Positions 42,179 through 51,258 of a stretch of DNA of 64,000 bases are shown piece by piece. The first letter of the stretch is position 1. Each line of letters begins with the position of its first letter. Under the pieces are notes generated by a model. It saw only the letters and a list, made by a program, of their open reading frames with translations. It searched no databases and was not told the DNA's origin. Location: positions 2,356,001 to 2,420,000 of the forward strand of contig NZ_CP042344.1 in the NCBI RefSeq assembly GCF_007954405.1, read 5' to 3'. This stretch comes from Comamonas flocculans. GTDB lineage: Bacteria > Pseudomonadota > Gammaproteobacteria > Burkholderiales > Burkholderiaceae_C. A program made the translations under genes and the position numbers.

Positions 42179-45100
42179 GTGTCCTTGCATCTCACCCTGT
42201 TTGCCGGCGGCAACGCCATCGGATCGTTTCGCGCGCAGCGGCTGCTCGCCAGCCTGCAGGCCGTGCACCCCAGGGTGGTCGGCGTGCAGGCCCGCCATCT
42301 GCATCTGGTGGCCACGCCCGGGCCGCTGGACGCGGCCATGCGCGATCGCCTGGCCGCGCTGCTGGACTACGGAGAACCCTTGGGAGCCGCCGACGAGGGC
42401 GAGGCGCTGATCGTCACGCCGCGCCTGGGCACGATCTCGCCCTGGGCCTCCAAGGCCACCGACATCGCGCGCAACTGTGGACTTGCGGTGCAGCGCATCG
42501 AGCGGGTGACCGAGTACCGCTTCGCGCTCAAGGGCGGCCTGCTGGGCGGCAAGGCCGAACTCACGCTCGCGCAGCGCGACCAGATTGCCGCGCTCTTGCA
42601 CGACCGCATGACCGAGTCGGTCGTCGCCACGCGGGGCGAGGCCGAGCGGCTCTTCACCGAACTGCAGGCCGAGCCCATGGCGAGCGTGGACGTGCTCGCC
42701 CGGGGCCGCGCCGCGCTGGAGACGGCCAACACCGCCTGGGGCCTGGCGCTGGCCGATGACGAGATCGACTACCTGGTGGCGGCCTTCACCCAGCTCGGGC
42801 GCAACCCCACGGACGTGGAGCTGATGATGTTCGCCCAGGCCAACAGCGAGCATTGCCGCCACAAGATCTTCAATGCGCAATTCACCATCGACGGCGTGGC
42901 GCAGGCGCACACGCTGTTCGGCATGATCCGCCACACCGAGGCCACCTCGCCGCAGCACACCATCGTCGCCTATGCCGACAACGCCTCCGTGATGGAGGGC
43001 GCCGAGGTAGAAGAATTCATGGCCAAATCGGCCTCAAACGCAGGCGAGGCGGGCGCCGGCAGCTATCAAAAACAAAAGATGCTGCGCCACGTGCTGATGA
43101 AGGTGGAAACACACAACCACCCCACGGCGATCTCCCCCTTCCCCGGCGCCTCCACCGGCGCGGGCGGCGAGATCCGCGACGAAGGCGCCACCGGCCGCGG
43201 CTCGCGCCCCAAGGCGGGGCTGACGGGCTTCACGGTCTCCAGACTCTGGGGCAGCGCGCTGGGCAAGCCCGAGCACATCGCCAGCCCACTGCAGATCATG
43301 ACCGAAGGCCCGCTGGGCGGCGCGGCCTTCAACAACGAGTTCGGCCGCCCCAATCTGGCGGGCTACTTCCGTGAATACGAACAACTGGTCGATGGCGTGC
43401 AGCGCGGCTACCACAAGCCCATCATGCTGGCCGGTGGCCTGGGCAGCATCGACGCGCGCCTGACGAAGAAAATCCCCTTCCCCGCCGGCACGCTGCTGGT
43501 GCAATTGGGCGGCCCCGGCATGCGCATCGGCATGGGCGGCGGTGCGGCCAGCTCCATGGCCAGCGGCGCCAACGCGGCCGCGCTGGACTTCGACTCCGTG
43601 CAGCGCGGCAACCCCGAGATCGAGCGCCGCGCGCAAGAAGTCATCAACCAGTGCGCGGCCCTGGGCGAGGCCAATCCCATCCTGGCGATCCATGACGTGG
43701 GCGCGGGCGGCCTGTCCAACGCCTTCCCTGAACTGGTCAACGACGCCGGGCGCGGTGCGCGTTTTGACCTGCGCGCCGTGCCGCTGGAAGAAAGCGGCCT
43801 TTCGCCCAGGGAAATCTGGAGCAACGAGAGCCAGGAGCGCTACGTGCTGGCCATCGCGCCCGAGTCGCTGGCGCAGTTTCAGGCCCTTTGCGAACGCGAG
43901 CGCTGCCCGTTCGCCGTCGTCGGTGTGGCCACCGAAGCGCGCCAGCTCGTCGTCGGCGACCTGGATCTGCCCCTTCCCCCGCTGGGGGAAGGCCGGGAGG
44001 GGGGCCAGCATGATGACGGGGCAACGCACCAGCCCCCACCCCAGCCCTCCCCCAGCGGGGGAGGGAGCGCGATGGCCGTGGACATGCCGATGGACGTGCT
44101 GCTGGGCAAACCGCCCAAAATGCAGCGCGACGTGACCCGCGTCGCTCGCCAGGGCACGGAACTGCCGCTGGACGACCTGGCCGTGGAAAAGGCCGTCATC
44201 GAGGTGCTCGCCCATCCCACGGTCGCCAGCAAGCGTTTTCTCGTCACCATCGGCGACCGCAGCGTCGGCGGCCTCACCCACCGCGACCAGATGGTCGGCC
44301 CCTGGCAGCTTCCCGTCGCTGACGTCGCCGTCACGCTGGCCGACTACAGCGGTTTTTCCGGTGAAGCCATGGCCGTGGGCGAACGCACGCCCATCGCCAG
44401 CCTGAACGCCCCGGCCTCCGGACGCATGGCGGTGGCTGAAGCCATCACCAACCTGCTGGCTGCGCCCATCGAGCTGGAGCGCGTCAAGCTCAGCGCCAAC
44501 TGGATGGCCGCCTGTGGCGAGCCGGGCGAAGACGCCGCGCTCTACGACACTGTGCGCGCCGTCGGCCTGGAGCTGTGCCCGCAGCTCGGCATCTCCATCC
44601 CGGTGGGCAAGGACAGCCTCTCGATGCGCACGCAGTGGAGCGACGGCGGCACGCCCAAGAAGGTCGTCTCGCCCGTGAGCCTCATCGTCAGCGCGTTTGC
44701 CACGCTGGATGATGTGCGCGGCACGCTCACGCCGCAGCTCGATGCCAGCGTGGAGGACAGCTCCATCGTGCTGATCGACCTGGGCCACGGCAAGATGCGC
44801 ATGGGCGGCTCCATCCTCGGCGAAGTGCTGGGCGCAAGCGGCACCGAGGCGCCCGACCTGGACGACCCCGAAGACCTCAAACGCCTGGTGGCCGCCATCA
44901 ATGCGCTGCGCCAGCGGGGCCTGGTCCTCGCCTACCACGACCGCAGCGACGGCGGCCTGATCGCCACCGTGGCCGAGATGGCGTTTGCCGGCCAGGTGGG
45001 CGTGGCGCTGAACGTGGACATGCTGGTGAGCGAGGGTGACGGCATCCGGGACGGCCGCATGGACAGCTTCGAGGCCAAGGAATGGACCAAGCAGATCAGC

Positions 45101-46270
45101 GGCCGGCGCGACGTGCTCACGCTGCGTGCGCTGTTCAACGAAGAACTCGGCGCGGTGCTGCAGATCGCCACCGCCGAGCGCTCCGCCGTCATGCAGGTGC
45201 TGCGCGAGCATGGCCTCATCCAGTGCAGCCACCTCATCGGCAAGACCCGGCCCGAAGCCTCGCCGATGAAGGCGGGCAAGGGTGAACTGCAGGTCTGGCG
45301 CGACGCGAAAAAGGTCTTTGGCGCGCCGCTCGTCGATCTGCACCAGGTCTGGGACGCCGTGAGCTGGAAGATCGCCCAGGGCCGCGACAACCCCGCCTGC
45401 GCCGACGCCGAGCACGCCGCCGCGGGCGACCCCGCCAACCCCGGTCTGCACCAGCATGTGACCTTCGACGCGCAGGAAGACGTCGCCGCGCCCTTCCTGA
45501 ACCTGGCCCGGCCCCGCGTGGCCGTGCTGCGCGAGCAGGGCGTGAACTCCCACGTCGAGATGGCCTATGCCTTCGGCGTGGCCGGTTTTGACCCCGTGGA
45601 CGTGCACATGAGCGACCTGCAGGCCGGCCGCGTGAGCCTGCGGGACATGCAGGGCATCGTCGCCTGCGGCGGCTTCAGCTACGGCGATACGCTGGGCGCG
45701 GGCGTGGGCTGGGCGCGCTCCATCACCTTCAACGCGCGCCTGGCCGAGCAATTCCAGCAATTCTTCGGCCGCACGGACACCTTCGCGCTCGGCGTGTGCA
45801 ACGGCTGCCAGATGTTCGCCGAACTCTCGCCCATCATCCCCGGCGCCAAGGCCTGGCCGCGCTTTACCACCAACCAGAGCCACCGCTTCGAGGCGCGTCT
45901 GTCCATGGTGGAGGTGCTCGAATCGCCCAGCATCTTCTTCACCGGCATGGCCGGCAGCCGCTTGCCGATCGCCGTCTCGCACGGCGAGGGCTACGCCAAC
46001 TTCGGCGTGCGCGGCGACGCCGCCAGCGTGGTGCGCGCGCTGCGCTTCGTGGACAACCACGGCCAGGTGAGCGATGCCTACCCCGCCAACCCCAACGGCA
46101 GCCCCGAGGGCCTGACGGCCGTCACCACCGCGGACGGGCGCTTCACCGCCATGATGCCCCACCCCGAGCGGGTGTTTCGCAACCTGCAGATGAGCTGGAC
46201 GCCGGGCGACCCGGCCGCCTTCAGCCCCTGGATGCGCCTGTGGCGCAACGCCCGCCGCTGGGTGGGTTGA
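42179..46270 (+). CDS. purL: Phosphoribosylformylglycinamidine synthase
   Basis: Single-chain FGAM synthase of purine synthesis, 1363 residues (E. coli about 1295). It has the N-terminal PurS-like domain, the ATP-binding domain with [11 protein letters not shown] and [19 protein letters not shown], a second half-domain, and a C-terminal glutaminase with the nucleophile in GVCNGCQ and the closing His/Glu in [13 protein letters not shown] 42179 gives the normal start. Two insertions explain the extra length: residues about 282-299 come from a ~38-bp dispersed repeat, and about 598-630 from an inverted pair of a G/C-tract repeat. Both keep the frame. Confidence 0.96.
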   Translation: MSLHLTLFAGGNAIGSFRAQRLLASLQAVHPRVVGVQARHLHLVATPGPLDAAMRDRLAALLDYGEPLGAADEGEALIVTPRLGTISPWASKATDIARNCGLAVQRIERVTEYRFALKGGLLGGKAELTLAQRDQIAALLHDRMTESVVATRGEAERLFTELQAEPMASVDVLARGRAALETANTAWGLALADDEIDYLVAAFTQLGRNPTDVELMMFAQANSEHCRHKIFNAQFTIDGVAQAHTLFGMIRHTEATSPQHTIVAYADNASVMEGAEVEEFMAKSASNAGEAGAGSYQKQKMLRHVLMKVETHNHPTAISPFPGASTGAGGEIRDEGATGRGSRPKAGLTGFTVSRLWGSALGKPEHIASPLQIMTEGPLGGAAFNNEFGRPNLAGYFREYEQLVDGVQRGYHKPIMLAGGLGSIDARLTKKIPFPAGTLLVQLGGPGMRIGMGGGAASSMASGANAAALDFDSVQRGNPEIERRAQEVINQCAALGEANPILAIHDVGAGGLSNAFPELVNDAGRGARFDLRAVPLEESGLSPREIWSNESQERYVLAIAPESLAQFQALCERERCPFAVVGVATEARQLVVGDLDLPLPPLGEGREGGQHDDGATHQPPPQPSPSGGGSAMAVDMPMDVLLGKPPKMQRDVTRVARQGTELPLDDLAVEKAVIEVLAHPTVASKRFLVTIGDRSVGGLTHRDQMVGPWQLPVADVAVTLADYSGFSGEAMAVGERTPIASLNAPASGRMAVAEAITNLLAAPIELERVKLSANWMAACGEPGEDAALYDTVRAVGLELCPQLGISIPVGKDSLSMRTQWSDGGTPKKVVSPVSLIVSAFATLDDVRGTLTPQLDASVEDSSIVLIDLGHGKMRMGGSILGEVLGASGTEAPDLDDPEDLKRLVAAINALRQRGLVLAYHDRSDGGLIATVAEMAFAGQVGVALNVDMLVSEGDGIRDGRMDSFEAKEWTKQISGRRDVLTLRALFNEELGAVLQIATAERSAVMQVLREHGLIQCSHLIGKTRPEASPMKAGKGELQVWRDAKKVFGAPLVDLHQVWDAVSWKIAQGRDNPACADAEHAAAGDPANPGLHQHVTFDAQEDVAAPFLNLARPRVAVLREQGVNSHVEMAYAFGVAGFDPVDVHMSDLQAGRVSLRDMQGIVACGGFSYGDTLGAGVGWARSITFNARLAEQFQQFFGRTDTFALGVCNGCQMFAELSPIIPGAKAWPRFTTNQSHRFEARLSMVEVLESPSIFFTGMAGSRLPIAVSHGEGYANFGVRGDAASVVRALRFVDNHGQVSDAYPANPNGSPEGLTAVTTADGRFTAMMPHPERVFRNLQMSWTPGDPAAFSPWMRLWRNARRWVG
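43024..43076. repeat. Dispersed ~38-bp repeat inside purL, copy 6
   Basis: It reads GCCTCAAACGC, then 18 bases, then CGGCAGCTATCAAAAA. It encodes the [16 protein letters not shown] segment just before the conserved [12 protein letters not shown] block, a loop that varies in length among FGAM synthases. Confidence 0.65.
43970..44006. repeat. G/C-tract repeat in purL, left copy
   Basis: TTCCCCCGCTGGGGGAAGG core followed by a G-rich tail. It is itself a hairpin (CTTCCCCC-GCT-GGGGGAAG) and an inverted partner of the copy at 44030. Confidence 0.65.
44030..44066. repeat. G/C-tract repeat in purL, right copy (inverted)
   Basis: CCTCCCCCAGCGGGGGAGGG core preceded by a C-rich tail, the reverse complement of the btuF copy at 55666 and of the left purL copy, 24 bp away. 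The pair encodes a Gly/Pro/Ser-rich insert. Confidence 0.65.
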
Positions 46271-46280
46271 GGCGGCACAC

Positions 46281-46307
46281 TTGAAATCGCCCGGAGCAGC
46301 CTAAAAT
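46281..46307 (+). promoter_or_regulatory. Promoter of ssrA
   Basis: TTGAAA (46281-46286) and TAAAAT (46302-46307) are spaced 15 bp apart and end 11 bp ahead of the mature tmRNA 5' end. This fits a sigma-70 promoter followed by short 5' processing. Confidence 0.6.
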
Positions 46308-46317
46308 AGGCGGCTCT

Positions 46318-46695
46318 GGGGCTGTACCGGTTTCGACGTGGGTTCGGAAGCGGCGCGGTGCATGTCGAGCTTGAGTGACGCTCGTAAATCTCCATTCACA
46401 AAAGTAACTGCAAACGACGAACGTTTCGCACTCGCCGCCTAAAACCGGTGAGCCTTGCAACAGCACGCTGACGGGCTGGGCAAGGGGGTAGCAATACCTC
46501 CAGGCTGCAAGGGAATTCACGTCAGCTGGCCTTGCATCGGGCACCTTGATGCAAGGCGAGATCGAAGGGTGCTGGCCTTGCATGCAGCGTGCGTCTGCGC
46601 GGCGTGCAGAGTGAGACACAAAACAGAACGCTAAACATGTAGATCTGCCCGAAGAAGGCTTGCGGACGCGGGTTCAATTCCCGCCAGCTCCACCA
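46318..46695 (+). ncRNA. ssrA: Transfer-messenger RNA
   Basis: tmRNA, which rescues stalled ribosomes and tags the product for proteolysis, about 378 nt. The 5' GGGGCTG pairs with the 3' CAGCTCC before ACCA, giving the acceptor stem. GGTTCAATTCC forms the T arm. The tag reading frame (46410-46442) encodes ANDERFALAA followed by TAA, the usual Burkholderiales tag. The 3' CCA is encoded (46693-46695). Confidence 0.97.
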
Positions 46696-46706
46696 ACATT
46701 CAAAAG

Positions 46707-46732
46707 ACCAACCGTTCTCGGTTGGTTTTTTT
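46707..46732 (+). terminator. Intrinsic terminator of ssrA
   Basis: ACCAACCG-TTCT-CGGTTGGT forms an 8-bp perfect stem followed by a T run. Confidence 0.92.
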
Positions 46733-46984
46733 CGCCCGGAATCTCCAGTGCCGGCGCGGATTCGGGCCTGCCTGCGACGGACGCCAGCACCCCGGGTGGC
46801 CCGGTTTCAGGCGTTTTTGCGCTCTCTGTTCCCGCCCGTTCTCTGTTTCCGCGAAGGACGCCGCCGCACCCGCCCCAACATGGACGCGGGTTTCCGCCTC
46901 CTTGTTCGTCAGGGAAACCGCCTTCGCGCTGGCGACCCGACCCCGCAACGGGCTACTCGTTCACGATGGGCCTGACGTCCCAGG
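46733..46984. other. Gene-free stretch after ssrA
   Basis: About 250 bp with no recognisable gene, repeat or RNA. The tmRNA 3' end is a common integration site, but I find no second copy of the ssrA 3' sequence downstream, so no attachment-site duplication is visible. Confidence 0.5.
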
Positions 46985-47119
46985 TGACGGGGGTTCGGGG
47001 CGATGGACCACCTCGTTGCCGTGCTTGATGCTGGCCTTCAGGTGTTCTGCCAGCGGCTGGTCGTACTTTCCGATGGCCCTGATCGCCCGGTTGACGGCGT
47101 TGCGGAAGGCGTCCCTGAA
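46985..47119 (-). pseudogene. Fragment of an unidentified protein
   Basis: The minus strand encodes a plausible helical segment (FRNAVNRAIRAIGKYDQPLA, then EHLKASIKHGNEVVHRPE). It looks like the C-terminal end of a larger regulatory or TPR-type protein, but has no start of its own and runs into the vapC remnant. I cannot name the family. Confidence 0.35.
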
Positions 47120-47327
47120 TGCGCTGCTGCTGTCCACCGTGGTGCTGGGCGAGCTGGAGTTTGGCGCCGAGAAAAGCGCCTGGGCCGCACGCAACCGTCA
47201 GCGCCTGAACGAGCTGACCGAGCGCCTGCCGCTGGCGGCTCAAGCCACGCTGGTGACCGACAACGAAGGCGAGTTTCGCCGGGTGCCGGGGCTGGCGCTG
47301 GAAAACTGGCTGCGGGACGAGGCATGA
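47112..47327 (+). pseudogene. vapC-like PIN toxin remnant
   Basis: A truncated VapC. LSTVVLGELEFGAEKSAWAA (strand 2 and helix with the conserved Glu) is followed directly by QATLVTDNEGEFRRVPGLAL, the normal C-terminal motif. The N-terminal Asp-containing strand and about 40 central residues with the third acidic position are missing. It cannot be an active nuclease. No antitoxin gene is adjacent. Confidence 0.65.
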
Positions 47328-47344
47328 AGCCGGAAAATATGAGC

Positions 47345-47393
47345 CAAATCAGCCTCCAGCGCCCGCCCAACATGCGCCAATAGCTATTGCTTT
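47345..47393. repeat. Dispersed ~38-bp repeat, copy 7
   Basis: It reads AGCCTCCAGCGCCCG, then TGCGCCAATAGCTATTG, flanked by AAATC and a T run, and lies just after the vapC remnant. The palindrome is largely lost, but both ends and the spacing are kept. Confidence 0.55.
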
Positions 47394-47552
47394 CATAGTT
47401 ATTGCCGCACATCCACCCGGCCCGGCACGGCCTTGGCAATGGTGGCGGCGCGCACCCGCTCAACGCGCCGGGCGCATGGGGCGCACCTCCCATGCAACGG
47501 CCTGCCCGTGGCGCTCGACCCGGCCGGGCGCCCCGCCGTCAGCGCGCCTGGC

Positions 47553-48695
47553 TCAGAAGCGGAACACCGCCGCCGCGCCGGTTTCGGTGGGCATGCGGTC
47601 GGCGGGCACCATCACCACCTCGCCACCGGTGCGCAGCACCTGCTCGGCCAGGTCGTCCAGCAGGTCGTCCGTTTGCGGGTCGTCGAGCTGGCCCCGGGTG
47701 AGCTTGCCGCTCTGCGCGTCGAAGCGCCCCGGCACCAGCCGGTCGGCTTCGACCAGCAGCGCGGCCACGCGGCCTTGCGCGGCCGCCTGGGCGATATCGT
47801 CCAGCAGATTGGAGCCCTGCCCCTGGGCCGACGCAGCGCCGTAGCGATCGACCAGGCCGGACAGGCGCTCCAGGTAATACGGCTGCAGCAGCGCCCAGGC
47901 GCGCTCGCGCAGCGCATCGACGGGCAGCGCCTCGGGGTTCACGTCAATCGCCTGCGCCAGCAGCTGGGCGTTCTTGCTCACGGTGCGAAACAGGTGGTGA
48001 TGCTCGGGCAGCGCCGCCAGGATCAGCGGCATGCCGCCCGCCTTGCCATTGCGCTCGATCAGCACCTGGTCCACGGCGCGGAAGAAATGCTCGGTGTCCC
48101 GGTCGGCCGCGTCCTGCTTGACGTCGGTGCCCTGCCAGGCGGCGTCGCCCTGCGGCCCGTAGGTGCGATGCGCGCCTTCGCGGCTGTCGGCCTCCAGGCT
48201 CAGCATGTCGGCGGCCGTTTGCGCCGCTCCATCCAGCGCCTGCACCTCCACCAGACCGTCGCGGTTGCCTTCGTAGAGCGTGAAGCGGTCGCGGCTCAGA
48301 CCCAGCACCTGGAACCGGTCGGCCGACTGGGTGATGCGCACCAGCGGTTTGGTGTGGAAGCTGTCGGCCACCACGGCCAGCTCAGCCACCGGACGCGGCA
48401 GGCGATAGACGCGAAACAGCCCCGGTGCACCCAGCACCGCCAGGCCATCGCAGGTGTGGTTCCAGAAGGCGTCCTCGCCCGACAGAGCCTCGAAGGGGGC
48501 GAGCAGCGGCGCCACCTCACGTTGGGGGTACTTCTGGCGCAGCGACTCTTCGAGCTGCTTGACCAGGTTGCGAAACCGGATCGGATCTTGCACGTTGTCG
48601 GGGTGCTGGCGGTGGGTGGGCTGGTACAGCGACAGACAGGGCGCCTGCGCGGGCTTCAACAGCAGCTCGGGGTAGTCATGGTTCAGGGAATGCAT
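47553..48695 (-). CDS. Bacterial archaeo-eukaryotic release-factor-like (baeRF) protein
   Basis: A 380-residue soluble protein resembling the baeRF families, bacterial homologues of the eRF1/pelota fold thought to act on ribosomes under stress. The N-terminal CLSLYQPTHRQHPDN block and the central VLGLSRDRFTLYEGN block are the parts I recognise. The function in bacteria is not established. The ATG at 48695 has AAAGG eight bases upstream. A longer in-frame start is rejected for lack of conservation-like sequence. The subfamily is uncertain. Confidence 0.65.
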   Translation of the reverse strand: MHSLNHDYPELLLKPAQAPCLSLYQPTHRQHPDNVQDPIRFRNLVKQLEESLRQKYPQREVAPLLAPFEALSGEDAFWNHTCDGLAVLGAPGLFRVYRLPRPVAELAVVADSFHTKPLVRITQSADRFQVLGLSRDRFTLYEGNRDGLVEVQALDGAAQTAADMLSLEADSREGAHRTYGPQGDAAWQGTDVKQDAADRDTEHFFRAVDQVLIERNGKAGGMPLILAALPEHHHLFRTVSKNAQLLAQAIDVNPEALPVDALRERAWALLQPYYLERLSGLVDRYGAASAQGQGSNLLDDIAQAAAQGRVAALLVEADRLVPGRFDAQSGKLTRGQLDDPQTDDLLDDLAEQVLRTGGEVVMVPADRMPTETGAAAVFRF

Positions 48696-49157
48696 GGCGG
48701 AACCTTTCAAAAATGGACAACGAAAATCTGCGCGGCGGTGCGCGGGCTTCAACCGTAGAAAATTCCAGGGCAAATCCCGGGCGTTTTTCGAATTTTTCGG
48801 TCCGCGCAATGCGGCCCGGAAGAGGTCCATGAAATTTCTTGATCGGTGAATTCATACACCTTGTGGCAACCCGCCTTTTTGCAAGCAGATTCGCGACCGG
48901 CTTGGCAACGCCCGTACAAGTGCAGGAACGCCGCAGGGGTTGCCCGGCATGGAGCGCATGCCCGCCACCAAGCCTTCCTTCAGTGTGGTGGCAAGGCTGA
49001 CCTTCACGCCGAACGCGTACCGGCTGGCAGGTGTTGCACTTCACTTCATTGAGATCGGCCCATCGGTCCAGGTCACGGTCGGCAGCCCGTCGGACTGTGG
49101 CGTGGAGCGCGAATATTGGCCCGCCGAAGGCGCGTGCGCCTGTAAACTGCCGCCACT
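48696..49157. other. Divergent intergenic region, no gene seen
   Basis: 462 bp between the baeRF and HD-GYP genes. It contains an A/T-rich patch (about 48785-48870) likely to hold promoters and, at 49142-49147, TAAACT close to the HD-GYP start. Short open frames exist on both strands, but none has a recognisable product or ribosome-binding site. Confidence 0.5.
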
Positions 49158-50564
49158 GTGCCCGAGTCCGTTCTGATCAACATCGAGATGCTCCGCGTGG
49201 GCATGTATGTCCAGCTGGATGTCGGCTGGATGAACCATCCGTTCGCGACCAGCAGCTTTCGCTTGTCCTCGCCGGCGCAGATCCAGGTGCTGCGCGAGCT
49301 GGGCCTGAAGCAGGTGCGTTACGTGCCGTCCCGCAGCGACCCGCAGGCGCTGGAGGCGCTGGAGGCGCCAGACGCCGGGGCGCGGCAGCCGCCGCAGACA
49401 CCGGCATCGGCAGAACCGCCGCAGCCGTCAGAGCCGGCGGCAGAGCCGGTGCAAGCACAAGGCGATCCGGCGCCCGAGCACGCTGCAGCCACGGACGGCC
49501 CCCCTTCGGTTGGCCCATCCACTTGGCAGATTGGCGGTCCGGCGGACACCCCGGCGCCGGCCGAGGCGCAAGACGATGAGCCGCCGCAGGCGCATGCGCG
49601 CGCCCGTTTCCAGGCGGCGGCCGAGCTGTACGCACAAGTGCTCGCCAACGTGCGGGCAGAGCCCGCGGCCTCGGGTGAGCGGGTGCGGGCGCTGGTGCGC
49701 GGCGAGGTGGCCGAGCTGATGGCGGCGGAGAACTACGCGGTGCACTTGCTGGCGCAAATGGGCGGGCGCCGCCAGGTCAAGCACAGCGTGAACGTGATGG
49801 TGCTGTCCATGCTGCTGGGCCGCTCGCTCGGGCTGGGCGCGGCGCAGCTGTGCCACCTGGCCACGGCGGGGCTGCTGCACGACATCGGCAAGCTGGAGCT
49901 GCCCGCGCACATCGCCGAGCCGGCGGCGGCGCTGAGCGGCCCCGAGCGCCAGCTCTACGAAGAGCACGTGCAGCGCTCCGTCGATCTGGCGCAGCGCATG
50001 GGGCTGCAGCCCTGCGTGGTGCGCGCCATCGGCGAGCACCACGAGATGGTCGACGGCAGCGGCTTTCCGGCGCGGCTGCAGGGGGCGCAGATCAGCCTGC
50101 ACGGGCAGATTCTGGCGCTGGTGAATCGCTATGACCGGCTGTGCAATCCGCTGCATGGCGAGCGGGCGCATACCCCGCACGAGGCGCTGGCACGGCTGTT
50201 TGCGCAGGAGCGCAAGCGCTTTGACGCGACTTCGGTGCTCGCGGCCTTCATCCGGCTGCTGGGCGTTTATCCGCCTGGCTCCATCGTGCAGCTGGACGAC
50301 GGGCGTTTTGCGCGCGTGGTGTCGAGCAACTCGCTCTCGCCGCTGCGCCCCAGCGTGCTGGCGTTTGCCTCGGGCGTGACGCAGCAGGAGGCGCGCGTGA
50401 CCGACCTGGGCCAGAGCGAGCACGGCGGCATACGCCGCAGCGTGAAGTTCGATGCGCTGTCGGACGAAGCGCTGGAGTTCTTCATGCCCGCCCAGCAGAT
50501 GTGCTACTTTTTCGCGCGCATGCCGCGCCCGGCGAAGAAGGCGCATGCCGGCAGGGCGGGGTGA
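49158..50564 (+). CDS. HD-GYP domain protein (probable c-di-GMP phosphodiesterase)
   Basis: A 468-residue cytoplasmic protein with an N-terminal DUF3391-type domain (INIEMLRVGMYVQLD) and a long Pro/Ala/Gln-rich linker (about 58-150). The HD-GYP domain has LLHDIGKLELP with the metal-binding HD, and HHEMVDGSGFP in place of the usual GYP, a Tyr-to-Phe change also seen in some active members. It probably hydrolyses c-di-GMP, opposite in effect to the GGDEF protein at 1566. It starts at GTG 49158. Confidence 0.87.
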   Translation: MPESVLINIEMLRVGMYVQLDVGWMNHPFATSSFRLSSPAQIQVLRELGLKQVRYVPSRSDPQALEALEAPDAGARQPPQTPASAEPPQPSEPAAEPVQAQGDPAPEHAAATDGPPSVGPSTWQIGGPADTPAPAEAQDDEPPQAHARARFQAAAELYAQVLANVRAEPAASGERVRALVRGEVAELMAAENYAVHLLAQMGGRRQVKHSVNVMVLSMLLGRSLGLGAAQLCHLATAGLLHDIGKLELPAHIAEPAAALSGPERQLYEEHVQRSVDLAQRMGLQPCVVRAIGEHHEMVDGSGFPARLQGAQISLHGQILALVNRYDRLCNPLHGERAHTPHEALARLFAQERKRFDATSVLAAFIRLLGVYPPGSIVQLDDGRFARVVSSNSLSPLRPSVLAFASGVTQQEARVTDLGQSEHGGIRRSVKFDALSDEALEFFMPAQQMCYFFARMPRPAKKAHAGRAG

Positions 50565-50592
50565 AATCGGTTGGGGGGTCGGGCAGCGATGG

Positions 50593-50764
50593 TGTCTGCG
50601 GCGCGCCGCCGGACCGTCATCCTGAACCGGAGTTCAGGTGGGCCAGGGCAACCAGGCGTTGGGTTCATCTGACGCGAGATGATCACGCCCGCCGGGTGAT
50701 GTACCTAGTCCGTGCTCTACGAGCATTGGTTCAAGGCAATTAAAGCCCGACGGCACCGCAGACA
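50593..50764 (-). ncRNA. ssrS: 6S RNA
   Basis: Regulator of sigma-70 RNA polymerase in stationary phase. Its 172-nt length, complementary ends (TGTCTGCGG and CCGCAGACA with more pairs inside), internal hairpins (for example TCATCT-N6-AGATGA and CCTGAA-N4-GGTTCAGG) and location just downstream of zapA match 6S RNA, whose gene follows zapA in many proteobacteria. A promoter ends exactly where the terminal stem begins. The assignment rests on structure and synteny, not on a covariance search. Confidence 0.78.
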
Positions 50765-50769
50765 AGTTC

Positions 50770-50797
50770 ATTGTAGGGACACTGCCGGCGATGTCCA
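50770..50797 (-). promoter_or_regulatory. Promoter of 6S RNA
   Basis: TGGACA (50797-50792), 16-bp spacer, TACAAT (50775-50770). The expected transcription start, about 50763-50764, coincides with the first base of the RNA terminal stem. Confidence 0.7.
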
Positions 50798-50832
50798 GCG
50801 CCTCTGCGCCGCCAGCTGTGACAGCTTGTTCG

Positions 50833-50917
50833 GTGCGCTGTCCCGCAAATAAACGTCTGTGAAATCGCGTTTTCGCGCCCAAGGTCATTTTGCGCAGCTG
50901 TTTGCGGGACAGCGCAC
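50833..50917. repeat. 85-bp element with 17-bp perfect terminal inverted repeats
   Basis: GTGCGCTGTCCCGCAAA (50833-50849) and its exact reverse complement (50901-50917) flank 51 bp with its own short GCGC dyads. It sits between zapA and the 6S promoter, and its right end touches the zapA stop codon. No target-site duplication is seen. It may be a MITE-like element or a large hairpin ending zapA transcription. Confidence 0.55.
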
Positions 50918-51258
50918 TAGATCAACTGCCCGTCGCTGCCCAGCGCGTCGTCCAGGCGCTGCACCAGCGACAGCAGCAGCTGGCGGGCGTCGGCGGGTTG
51001 GGTCTCGCCCTGGGGTGCGGCGGGGCGCGGGCCGGCTTCGGCCAGCCGCTCCTGCTGGTCGGCCAGCTCGAAAGCGAGGTTGAGCGCGGCCAGCACCGCG
51101 ATGCGCTCGCGCGCGCGCACCTTGCCGGCGTCGCGGATGCGCGTCATCGCGGTGTCCACGCGCTCGACCGCGTCGAGCAGGCGCGGTTCCTGACCCTCGG
51201 GGCAGGCCAGCAGGTAGGTCTGCTGCATGATCTGCACTTCCAGCTGCTTGGTGCTCAT
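50917..51258 (-). CDS. zapA: Cell-division protein ZapA
   Basis: FtsZ-associated protein that promotes Z-ring bundling, 113 residues. The N-terminal half (KQLEVQIMQQTYLLACPEGQ) matches the ZapA beta-sheet, and the C-terminal half is a long coiled-coil helix. The ATG overlaps the stop of the upstream zapB-like gene by four bases. 6S RNA lies downstream. Confidence 0.9.
   Translation of the reverse strand: MSTKQLEVQIMQQTYLLACPEGQEPRLLDAVERVDTAMTRIRDAGKVRARERIAVLAALNLAFELADQQERLAEAGPRPAAPQGETQPADARQLLLSLVQRLDDALGSDGQLI

Noticed and set aside
46660..46695. tRNA gene suggested by GGTTCAATTCC and CCA
   Set aside because: It is the tRNA-like 3' part of tmRNA; no anticodon arm is present.
47112..47327. 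Functional VapC toxin
   Set aside because: First acidic strand and the central catalytic segment are missing, and there is no antitoxin; called a pseudogene.
48940..49176. Small protein genes in the gap before the HD-GYP gene
   Set aside because: No ribosome-binding site, no family resemblance, and composition like intergenic sequence.
50634..50888. Small minus-strand protein gene of 84 codons
   Set aside because: It lies mostly over the 6S RNA, its promoter and the inverted-repeat element, and resembles no family; the RNA explanation is better.
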